From positions 992,001 through 1,056,000 of the forward strand of contig OZ251223.1 of assembly GCA_965240325.2 (NCBI GenBank): a stretch of 64,000 bases of DNA, given 5' to 3'. This DNA comes from Rebecca billardiae RCC1528. Its lineage: Eukaryota > Haptophyta. Both the position numbers and the translations under genes were made by a program. The notes beneath the pieces are model-generated. The model saw only the letters and a list, made by a program, of their open reading frames with translations. It searched no databases and was not told the origin of the DNA. Numbering within the stretch: position 1 is the stretch's first letter; the number at the start of each line of letters is the position of its first letter. Below, in pieces: positions 9,700-19,130 of this stretch.

Positions 9700-11256
9700 A
9701 TGAAACTGTTGAAACAGTTTGATCATGATGCGCACCCGCTTTCGCAGGCGGGCGGGTGTCTCGACCGAATCGGCAAACGCCGCCGCGTCGTCGGCGAGAT
9801 GCCCGCTATTTTGGCCGACCTCCCAGCCGAGCTCATTGGGCGAATCCTCAGCTTCGTCGATGGCATGCGCGACGTGGTGGCTGCAAATGCGGCGGCGCGC
9901 CTCTTTCGCGGCACTGCGGTCGAGCACGCCCTGCGCCTGCGCGCGTGTGCGCGTGCGCACGATCGCGCTCTGCCGACAGCGCTGCCTGCTGGCGTCTGCA
10001 CCTGGACGGAGGAGCTGCTCGCGCGAGAGCGCGTGCATGAGCTGGCAATGGCGCACACCCACGTCGTGGCCGCGAGTCGGAGCCACGTCAGCCCCCTGAG
10101 CGCATTCATAGACAGCGACGGCGGCGTGCACACATGCGGCGAGGAGCTTGTGCTCCGGTCAGGCGCGTGGCACTCTCGTACCCACGCGGCGCTGGGTCAC
10201 TCCGTGGACGCGCGCGACTCGCCTGCTGTGCTGGTGCCGAGGTGCGTGAGCTCGCTCTCTTCCGTCCGCGTGTGCGCTCTCGCCGCTGGGCACAGGCACC
10301 TCCTCGCACTGAGCGATTGCGGCACTGTGTACGCGTGTGGCGAGAACATGCACGGCCAGCTGGGCGTGGGCTGCAGGGAGGCGCGACCGGCGTTCGTGCC
10401 GTTGCCTGTGCTTGGCGTGGAGTGCATCGTGTGCATCGGCGCTGGCGAAGCTCACAGCCTCGCCCTCACGGCGGCTGGCATACCACACAGCTGGGGCCGC
10501 AACGGCTGTGGTGAGCTCGGCCATGGAGACATGCAGGAGCGATCACAGCCGCAGCGGATCGCAGCACTGGATGGCGTGCGCGTGGGTGGTCTGTGCGCAG
10601 GTAACTCCCACTCGCTCTTCCTTGCGGCCAGTGGCGCTGTCTACTCGTGCGGGGATGGGTACGGTGGCCGGCTCGGCCACGGTGACCAGCAGGGGCAGCT
10701 GGCGCCGAGGCGTATCGAGGCGCTCGCGGGCGTGCGCGCCGTGCACGTGAGTGCAGGCAGCTCGCATAGCCTGGTCCTGGATGACCGTGCACGTGTGCAC
10801 ACTTTTGGTGTCGGCATTTCTGGCTGCCTCGGTCACGGCGATCAGGCTGACCATGTGGTGCCGAAGCGCGTGGAGGCACTGGCAAGCGTGCGTGCCCTAC
10901 GCGTCAGTGCTGGCTACAACAGCAGTGCTGTGGTAGGCGCGGACGGCAGTGTGCACGCGTTTGGTGGTAACTACGTCGGGCAGCTGGGGCTGGGCTCGGG
11001 CCCGTGTGTCCTTTTACCTGCGCGTGTCGCCGCATTGCTTGTGCGCGGCCGCATTGTCGGCTGCTCTCTCGGGCACGACCATGCGCTCTTCGTGACGGCC
11101 GATGGTCGTGCGCTCTCGTGCGGCAACCAATCCGGCGCACTTGGCCACGGAGTGAGCAGCGCCCCTCGGCCCCGCGCGCCGCCGATGAGGACGCCGACGC
11201 GTGTTGCGCAGCTCCCGCCCATACGTCTCCTTCGGCGATGTGATGTGTCATTGTGA
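9700..11256 (+). CDS. F-box protein with RCC1-type beta-propeller
   Basis: From the ATG at 9700 the protein has 518 residues. Residues ~34-70 form an F-box-like motif (MPAILADLPAELIGRILSFV and following helix), expected to dock onto Skp1 in an SCF ubiquitin ligase. From ~110 to the end are about seven RCC1 repeats recognisable by GTVYACGENMHGQLGVG, IPHSWGRNGCGELGHGD, VYSCGDGYGGRLGHGD, VHTFGVGISGCLGHGD and similar blocks, each with the AGxxHSL element. A seven-bladed propeller would serve as the substrate-binding face. The frame stays open upstream across the antisense oxygenase gene, but that part is a shadow. A start at 9799 (MPAILADLP) is an alternative that trims only non-domain sequence. 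Confidence 0.85.
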   Translation: MKLLKQFDHDAHPLSQAGGCLDRIGKRRRVVGEMPAILADLPAELIGRILSFVDGMRDVVAANAAARLFRGTAVEHALRLRACARAHDRALPTALPAGVCTWTEELLARERVHELAMAHTHVVAASRSHVSPLSAFIDSDGGVHTCGEELVLRSGAWHSRTHAALGHSVDARDSPAVLVPRCVSSLSSVRVCALAAGHRHLLALSDCGTVYACGENMHGQLGVGCREARPAFVPLPVLGVECIVCIGAGEAHSLALTAAGIPHSWGRNGCGELGHGDMQERSQPQRIAALDGVRVGGLCAGNSHSLFLAASGAVYSCGDGYGGRLGHGDQQGQLAPRRIEALAGVRAVHVSAGSSHSLVLDDRARVHTFGVGISGCLGHGDQADHVVPKRVEALASVRALRVSAGYNSSAVVGADGSVHAFGGNYVGQLGLGSGPCVLLPARVAALLVRGRIVGCSLGHDHALFVTADGRALSCGNQSGALGHGVSSAPRPRAPPMRTPTRVAQLPPIRLLRRCDVSL

Positions 11257-12789
11257 TGTGGCTAGTGCAGTCGGAAAGCTCATCCACTCTCACTTTGATG
11301 AATTAACTCACGGTGTCCGAGATGACTAGTAGTAGTAGTCACAGGTGGCACCGGGCGCCATTAATTAGTGTCACATTGACATGTCCCGGGATTATGGTGA
11401 TGATGATACGACGACTACACTGCTGAGGTTGGGTGAGGCACTGAGGGTGGTGGTTGGTTGGGGGCTGGCCAGGGTAGGTCTGGAGGCTTCGGCCGCCAGT
11501 CTGATCACCCGGAGCCCGTTATAAAGGGGGATTTATTACTACTGCCAAGTATTCACGGAAGCTAAGCTACTGGTATAATCGCGAAAGTACCACATCGACG
11601 TAGCGTGTAATGCGCGCTACGCGGGCGGCTACGCCGAGGGCGAGTGTGCGACGTGGCGCGCTGCGATATGACGAGTCCGACAAGCGGGCTGCTAAGCGGC
11701 GGTGGCGCGCAGGTGGTAACACGTGTGCCGCGCGCGATCGTCAGGCGGCGTGCTCGCGACGGGCGACGCCGCGCGCAGCGCTCTTCGGGATGACTGGATC
11801 GTGAGGAAGCGCCCTCGCGCGCCCTTGTCACCGTGCGCGAAGACGGGCGGCGCGCCGGCAGACATTTGGCTTTCGTAAAGTTTGGCCGCGGCTTTACTAG
11901 CTTAGCTGCCTCGAGGCGAGGCAGGCGAGCGTCTGCCTCGCCTCGCACTGGCGCGATCTGCCTCGCTTATTGACACGAAGTCGCTCGAGTGGCCTTATAT
12001 TTGATGGTCCTTTGGCCCAAGAGCGATCCAGAAAGGAACCATCCGATACCCCCATATGGGTAGACTAGTGTATCGCGAGACGTCCCCGCGCTGGGCGAGG
12101 TTATCTACACAGATCTCGCGGGCGACAGGAGGGTATCTGAACCGCCCGCCCCTTTAGCGATAGGAATTGAATAAGATAGGGTTGCTGAATCACAAACCAT
12201 TTTCATATACCGATCGAAGACTCGCTTGGGGACGTATGATACCGTGCAGTAGGTCCATCTACTTTAATATATCTATCAGTAATACGTGCCCGGACGGGTG
12301 GACAATACTAGACCCTTTTCATTGGTTTCATTACCGAAGCGAACAATCAGCCCCGAGACGAGGTGGCGGGGGGCGGCGCGTGATATGGCCCGCAAAAAGA
12401 CCGCCGCCACGAGACCAAGAGTGCGCGCATGCCGCTCAATGCCGTCTGCGAGCGTGCCGGCGCGTGCGTGTGGCCAGAAGAGCTAATTGAGCGCACGGCC
12501 AGCTCCGCCCGACGGCCCCAGCGTGGCCTGGCGGCACACGTCGCGCGTGCAAACCGGAACCGCCGTGTGGACACAGCACGTCCGGCGAGGAGTGCATGTC
12601 GGCGAACCATCACCACCCATCCTGCCCAGGGCGCACCGCATCGCGACACGCACACGCCGCCACCGCTTTACGATGATTGTGCCTGATACGCTGTCTAGTA
12701 TCTGCTGACTGACCTCTACGCGCGACCCGTGCGTGCCTCGTGCCTCGATCGACGCCGCCCCTGATGCGCAGACTGCGCAGGCCTTGCCC
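11257..12789. other. Intergenic region with a lower-GC patch (about 11990-12360)
   Basis: No gene recognised. From about 11990 to 12360 the base composition drops markedly against the flanks and includes phrases such as TTGAATAAGATAGGG. It has no long frame and no terminal repeats that I can see, so it may be a remnant insertion. The remainder is ordinary spacer and the upstream region of the LRR gene. Confidence 0.4.
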
Positions 12790-15348
12790 ATGCCAGCGCC
12801 AGCTCCTGCGATAGCACCTCCCTCGACCTCGCCTGCTGCCGCCCGCCGCTACGCCAAGCACACATTTTGTGCTCCAGCCCAGACGGCGTGCGCACTCGCA
12901 TTAGTGGGTTTATTCTGGGCCTCCACAGCTCCGTGCGCACAGGGCGCGCCGCTCGCTGAAGACCCTGTGTTCACCAACTGCCTCGCCAGCCCTGCCACGT
13001 GCTTCTCACTGTGCGTGCGCGAGCTGATGCCGCACGTACAGCGCTCGCAAGTGTGGGGCAGGCTCAGGAGGCGCGGCGCGCGCAGCCAGCTTGCACGCGT
13101 GCTCAATCACCACACACTGTCGCTTGCTTGCTTGCGTGCGTGGCCTCCATCACTCCTTGCAGGTACCTCGACTCCAACTCGCTCAGTGGCACCATCCCGG
13201 CGGAGGTGGGTAGCCTGACGGCTCTTAGGGACATGTGCGCGCGCTGCCACGCACAGTGCCCAAACGCATGCGCGTGCGTGCCATCGCGAGCTGCTGCTTG
13301 CACGTCAATCAAGCTGGCGTGTGCCGGACCGCCCAGAGTTGCGCGGCACATGCAGTGCGCTGAGGGCGGCTGAGGCCGCTCCCGCACACACTGACGCCTG
13401 TGTGTGCGTACGTGGCCTTCCACGCCATGCAGGTGGCTCAACTCCAACTCGCTCAGTGGCACCATCCCGACGGAGGTGGGCGGCCTGACTGCACTTGATG
13501 TGATGTGCGCGCGCTGCCGCGCACACTGCCGCTGCGTTCGATCGACACCGCTACTACTGGGATCGCCCAGGGTTGCACGACGCATGCAGTGCGCTGAGGC
13601 TGCTCACACACACACTGACGCCTGTGCGTGCGCACGTGGCCTTCCACGCCATGCAGGTACCTCAACTGCAACTCGCTCAGTGGCACCATCCCATCGGAGG
13701 TGGGCGGCCTGACGGCTCTTTGGGGCATGTGCGCGCGCTGCCACGCACACTGCCGCTGCCTTCGATCGAGATTGGAGACCGCTGCTGCTGTGCAAACGCA
13801 TGCGCGTGCGTGCCATCGCAAGCTGCTGCTTGCACGTCAAGCTGGCGTGTGCCGGACCGCCCAGGGTTGCGCGACGTATGCAGTGTGCTGAGCCAGCTCC
13901 CATACTGACGCCTGCGCGTGCGCGCGTGGACTTGCACGCCATGTAGGGAACTCGCGTCCAACTCGATGACAGGCACCATTCCGACTGAGGTGGGCGGCCT
14001 GACGGCTCTTTGGGACATGTGCGCGCTGCCGCGCGCACTGCCGCTACGTGCCATCGACACCACTACTGCTGCTGAGCAAACCGCGTGCGCGTGTGCGACA
14101 CCATGAGCTGTGACTTGCGCGGTCAAGCTGGCGCGTGCTGGACCGCCCAACCAAAGTTGCGCGAGCGCGACGTATGCAGTGTGCTGAGGCCGCTCCCACA
14201 CACACTGACGCCTTCGCGTGCGCACGTGGCCTTCCACGCCATGTAGGGAACTCGATTACAACTCGCTAAGTGGCACGATCCCGACGGAGGTGGGCGGCCT
14301 GACTGCGCTTGATGATATGTGCGCGCGCTGCCGCGCACACTGCAGCTGCCTTCGATCGACACCGCTGCTGCTGTGCAACCGCGTGCGCGTGTGCGCCATC
14401 GCAAGCTGCTGCATGCACGCCAAGCTGACGTGTGCTGGACCGCCCAGAGTTGCGCGACGCATGCAGTGCGCTGAGCCAGCTCCCATACTGACCCCTGCCT
14501 GCGCGTGCGCGCGTGGCCTTCCACGCCTTGCAGACGACTTTACTCCAACTCGCTCAGTGGCACCATCCCATCGGAGGTGGGCGGCCTGACGGCTCTTTGG
14601 GACATGTGCGCGCGCTGCCGCGCACACTGCCGCTGCCTTCAATGGACACCGCTGCTGCTGTACAAACGCGTGCGCGTGCGCGCCATCGCAAGCTGCTGCT
14701 TGCACATCAAGCTGGCGTGTGCCTGGCAGCCCAGGGTTGCGCGGTGCATGCAGTGCGCTTAGCCCACTCCTGCACTGACGCCTGCCTGCGCGTACGCGCG
14801 TGGCCTTCCACGCCATACAGGTACCTGCAGTCGAACTCGCTCAGTGGCACCATCCCGACGGAGGTGGGCGGCCTGACTGCACTTGATGACATGTGCGTGC
14901 GCTACCGCGCACACTGCCGCTGCATGCGAACGACACCGCTGCTGCTGTGCAACCGCGTGCGCGTGCGCACCATCGCGAGCTGCTGCATGCACGTCAAGCT
15001 GGCGTGTGCTGGACCGCCCAGAGTTGCGCGACGCATGCAGTGCGCTGAGCCCGCTCCCACACACACTGACGCCCGCCTGCTACGCGTGCGCACGTGGCCG
15101 TCCACGCCTTGCAGGTGGCTCAACTCCAACTCGCTCAGTGGCACCATCCCGACGGAGGTGGGCGGCCTGACTGCTCTTACGTGAGTTGCGCGACGCATGC
15201 AGTGCGCTGAGCCCGCTCCCACACACACTGACGCCCGCCTGCTACGCGTGCGCACGTGGCCTTCCACACCTTGCAGGTGGCTCAACTCCAACTCGCTCAG
15301 TGGCACCATCCCGACGGAGGTGGGCGGCCTGACTGCTCTTACGTACAT
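12790..15348 (+). CDS. Secreted/anchored leucine-rich-repeat protein, one LRR per exon (3' end uncertain)
   Basis: Exon 1 (12790-13010) encodes a Pro/Ala lead, a hydrophobic segment ACALALVGLFWASTAP (signal peptide or anchor) and the cap TNCLASPATCFSL. Nine LRR exons follow at 13163-13234, 13433-13504, 13657-13728, 13947-14018, 14247-14318, 14534-14605, 14821-14892, 15115-15180 and 15277-15348. All but the eighth are exactly 72 bases, with phase-2 introns at both ends, each encoding one 24-residue repeat of the type YLNCNSLSGTIPSEVGG. The first junction reads CFSLYLDSNSLSG, the normal cap-to-repeat transition. Such surface LRR proteins usually bind ligands or cell-wall material. The last exon is unclear: acceptors at 15445 or 15657 would give stops at 15632 or 15763. 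Confidence 0.75.
13163..15348 (+). repeat. Tandem array of nine LRR exon-plus-intron units
   Basis: Units recur every ~190-300 bases. Not only the 72-base exons but also the introns are alike: they open with GTGCGCGCGCTGCC, share a middle block with AGCTGCTGCTTGCACG, and end near CCTTCCACGCC followed by the acceptor. The array therefore grew by duplication of genomic exon-intron units. The last two units are nearly identical, with the eighth intron cut to 96 bases. Confidence 0.85.
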
Positions 15349-16400
15349 GTGCGCGCGCTGCCGCGCACATTGCCGCTGATGCAATCGATATACCTTTGCT
15401 ACTGCTGTGCAAACGCATGCGTGTACTCGCAAGCGCAAGCTACAGGGTGGCGCGGCGGATGTTGATGTATGGGCGGATGCATATACTTCAACACACCTGC
15501 ACCCATCTTCAACTTTGCGCCCTGCTGACAACAATGCCACTGTGCCTGCCTTCCTGTGCCATGCTGCTGCGACGGCGCGCGCCGGCGCGCCCCTCACCAC
15601 CAACCAGGCTGTCCTCTCGGAGCGCCGGCTGATCAAGCACGCGCTGCGGCTGTGCAGCATGCAAGGTGGCTGCGCAGAGCAGCCAGCATCGTCGCTCCTC
15701 GGCAGCCTTCGACTAGCCGCGTTGGTGATGGGCGACGAAGAGGACGCCGGCGTTGAGCCTTGAGGGCACGATGGCGACGGCAGATGCCGCTGCTGCCGCG
15801 ACGGCATGGAATCATGGATTGCCCTGATAGGGGAACGCTGTCGTGTCAGCCGTCGTCATTAGTTGCTGTTAGCAGCAGGAGCCGCCAGCGCCATCCAGAC
15901 GAGCTGCTCCGAGCTGCTGACTCGTACGTTAACCATTTATACCCGATTGGGGCCCGGCCAGGGCCGGGCGGCAGGCCGGGGGGGCGCCCGAGACGAGGCG
16001 AGTCAAATATCGATATGATCAGAGAGAGAGCCAGAGAGAGAGAGAGAGAGATAGCAGCTTATGCCTTATAATTATTAGTCAGACTGACAGACAGACTCTC
16101 AGAACTGCGTACGAGTCTGAGCAGCTATATATATATATATATATATATGACCGCGTTCCGCGGTCCTTTTCTGCATAGAATCAACGCAGTTGGGGGCCCG
16201 CGGTGGCCGTGCAATCGCGGCTCTCCGCCGTAGTGGCAGTTCGCCAGTTGAAGTCGGTTCTGAGATGACTGAAGCTATATTAGTCCGACCGTCGCCCTGC
16301 CTGCGCGACCGCGAGACTCATTCACACTTCACACAATCACAGCAGCGGACCTGAGACCGCACCCGGCACCGGTCGTCAAATCGGACGTCCGTCTGACAAC

Positions 16401-16546
16401 TAGCTGCCAAATGTCCAACTGGCTGATCAGCTCGGATCCGACCCGTCCGCGATCGTGCCATCGGCATCGGAATTACTACTAGTAGCTGCCAAACTGTGTC
16501 CAACTCTGGCTGATCAGCTCGGATCCGACCCGTCCGCGATCGTGCC
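16401..16546. repeat. Direct duplication of ~60 bases
   Basis: Both copies run from TAGCTGCC to CGCGATCGTGCC and share GCTGATCAGCTCGGATCCG; they lie ~82 bases apart. Confidence 0.7.
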
Positions 16547-17439
16547 GAGTGAGTCGTGCCGCGGAGCTCGGAGTACTGAAGGAGTCGGGTGTGACAGCAG
16601 GGTGCTTTAGCGCTGCGGCCCGTGCCAGCCAACGACCAGACGTACTCTGGCCACTTGACCCGTTGCACGGGTGAGTGACCGTACGCCCTGCCTAGTGCCT
16701 ACCGCGCGCGCCGCGCGACCGGCGACTCGGGGTGATGGAGAGCGGATGGCGACAGCAGCAGCAGTCCTCATGAAGACGATGAAACTGGCGGCACGGGTGC
16801 ACGAGGTGGCAGGCGAAAGCGCGCCGACGAGACCGCATTTGACACACCTGAGCCGCACGCGCGTGCCGTCGCCGAGGGCGAGTGGCGAGCGCTGCAAACG
16901 CGCAACCGTACCGCGCGCGCCACGACGGCGCGGCACTAGCTGATGCAGGCCGTACTGCCGGCACTGCTTCTGCGATCATGCGCCACGGTCGCAGCTGACT
17001 GCGTGAGCAGCAAGCGGGAGGCGGGTCCGGAGGCACGTGCAGGCGCCGTCCCGCATATCCGCCATCGCCCATCGTGCCGGGGCACGTCACTCCTCCGACG
17101 ATCCGGATGTGGCCCAGTCCGGACGTCACGCGATCCGGGAAGACGAGTACGATTCGCTCGTAACGAACCGTTACACTAATGTCACGTCCAGCTGACGTCC
17201 AGATCGCACTTTACTTAAGGGAATCAGCTGGGCGCGCTTTTTTTTGGCCTGATAGACCTCTCAATGCGATCTCAAAAACTCGAAACTCGGTCTCCGCCAG
17301 CCCTAAAAATCGCCCCCCGTCCCTTTTTTCCGCCGCCCCCCGTCCCTTTTTTCTTGATCAAAGATCTTTTTGAAACGTGGTTCGGGCCCGCTGGTGCGGG
17401 CTCCACGCTGCGCGCTCCGCCCTGCACCGCGGGCCATAT

Positions 17440-17466
17440 ATACATACATACATACATACATACATC
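17440..17466. repeat. CATA microsatellite
   Basis: Six or so CATA units next to further AT-rich sequence, upstream of nothing recognised. Confidence 0.7.
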
Positions 17467-17623
17467 ATACATATATATACCGTTATATACTTAGCAGCAT
17501 GACGATGACGACTCAAATAAATCCTCAGCGCATGTCTCCAGCATACTCTCAATGCTGACGCGATGATGACGACTCATCTGTAGCTTATGTCTCATCATGT
17601 CTCATGATCGTTATGATGGTCAA

Positions 17624-19013
17624 TCACGCGCCCGGTGGCCACGTGAGCGCCTTGCCGCCAATGATGTGCATGTGCAGGTGAAACACCGACTGGCACGCTG
17701 ACTCGCCGTCGTTGACGACGAGCCTGTACGAGTCGAGCTTCTCCTTCTCCACGATGGCAGGCACGCCGACAGCGAGCATGTGCCCGAGAATGGGCTTGTG
17801 CTCGGCTGTCGCATGCTGCAGCCTCGTGAGGCCATCACGGTGCTTCGGGATGAGCAGCACGTGCGTTGGGGCGACGGGTGCGATGTCGCGAAAGGCGAGG
17901 ACGAGCTCGTCCTCGTACACAATGTCAGCCGGGATTTCCTGCGGGCGAGGCGGGGCGCACAACGCGCGGGCGAGCGATGGCGTGAGCGCACTCCGAGGCA
18001 GCCGACCTGCGGGCGCGCGTGACTGTTACACAACTGTTACACGCAGATCGCGAGCACATCCGCACATCACACCCATCACGCACCTTCTTGAGGATCTTGT
18101 CGAAGAGGGTGGGATCGGCTGTGTCACGCGTGCCGGCGCCACCGATCGGCGCCCAGCGATCCTTCTCGTCCCAGCCCGCGAGCGCGCCCGTGATCTCCTC
18201 GCGCACGCGCTTGCCCACCTCGTCAGCCTCGGCCATGTGCTTGGCCCAGCGCGCGAGCCGTGGGCTCTGCAGCGCGCTCGCGACCGGCTTCCCGTCGATC
18301 TGCGCGTCGAATTTGGGCAGCATGTGCTCCCAGAAGAGGTACGACGGCCAGACCGCGCAGTCAGCCGCGCTCGGCGCCGCACCGAGCAAGTACGGGCCGT
18401 CCGCGTCCGCGTATGACTCGAGCACGCCAAGCTGGCGGCCGATCTCGGCGAGCGCCGCGCGGCGCGACGCGAACGGCCCGAATGGTGGGAAAGTGTTGAC
18501 GCCGCCCGAGCCGGCGGCCTTGTACATGGCGGACTGCACCGCGGCGAGGTAGCTGTCGTGCAGCCGGCAGATCTTGTCGCAGCGCGCAGCCGTCAGCGGG
18601 TCCGTCGGCTGCAGCTGCGGCCCCTTGCCAGCATACTGCGTGCACAGGTAGCGCGAGATCGTGTCCGACTCGGGGATGGACTCGCCGGAGGGCAGGATGA
18701 GGAGGGGCATCTTGCCCTGCGGGTTTGCCGAGCGGTACGCCTCGCTGTTCAGCCCACCCAGGTCGGCGGGCGACAGGATGCGCACCTCTGTGTCGGGGAT
18801 GGACTTGTAGTACAAGATCATCCGGCAGCGCGCGCCGTTGTTGGAGACGGGCACGTCATACAGCACGGCCGTCTTCGGCGGCGCGCCTGCGGCGGAGGCG
18901 AGCATGCGAGAGCGGGTGTAGTCGGCCGTGCGCAGCCGCTGCGTCGCCGACACCGATGAGGCCGTGAGCAGCGCGGACAGCCCGGAGAGTCGGCGGAGTG
19001 CGCACGATGACAT
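17624..19013 (-). CDS. Glutathione S-transferase fused to a HIT-domain nucleotide hydrolase, two exons
   Basis: Exon 1 (19013-18084, 310 codons) begins with a targeting-like leader (MSSCALRRLSGLSALLTASS). A GST then starts at KTAVLYDVPVSNNGARCRM, with QGKMPLLILPSGESIPESD as the glutathione-binding edge and a C-terminal helical domain around GPYLLGAAPSAADCAVW. It ends GTRDTADPTLFDKILKK. A GTGCGTG donor and a GCCCGCAG acceptor ending at 17939 splice in phase 0 to exon 2 (17938-17624), EIPADIVYEDELVLAFRDI, then FHLHMHIIGG, the HxHxH active-site triad of HIT proteins. The junction matters: DPTLFDKILKK is the usual N-terminal helix of the HIT fold itself, so the HIT domain spans both exons and the two enzymes form one polypeptide of 414 residues. 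HIT proteins cleave purine nucleoside phosphoramidates. Confidence 0.85.
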
Positions 19014-19130
19014 CTGGATGTCGATCGCGCCCGGCCGAAATGCCGAGGCCGAATAGCCGATCGGAACGGAGTCCGGTCGCGTTTCCGTACCCAGTGTCCG
19101 GCGCGCTGCATCGCGACACCGAGGCAGGCG
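19014..19130. promoter_or_regulatory. Shared spacer of the divergent GST-HIT / E4 pair
   Basis: 117 bases between start codons. Carries TCCGGTCGC at 19072-19080, a nonamer also found in two other divergent spacers of this window. Confidence 0.4.

Larger units (their letters stand above)
15764..17623. other. Intergenic region with simple repeats and a short direct duplication
   Basis: Contains a GA-rich run (about 16018-16052), an AT dinucleotide run (16126-16149), a direct duplication of ~60 bases (16401-16459 and 16483-16546) and a CATA tetranucleotide run (about 17440-17466). No gene or RNA recognised. Confidence 0.55.
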
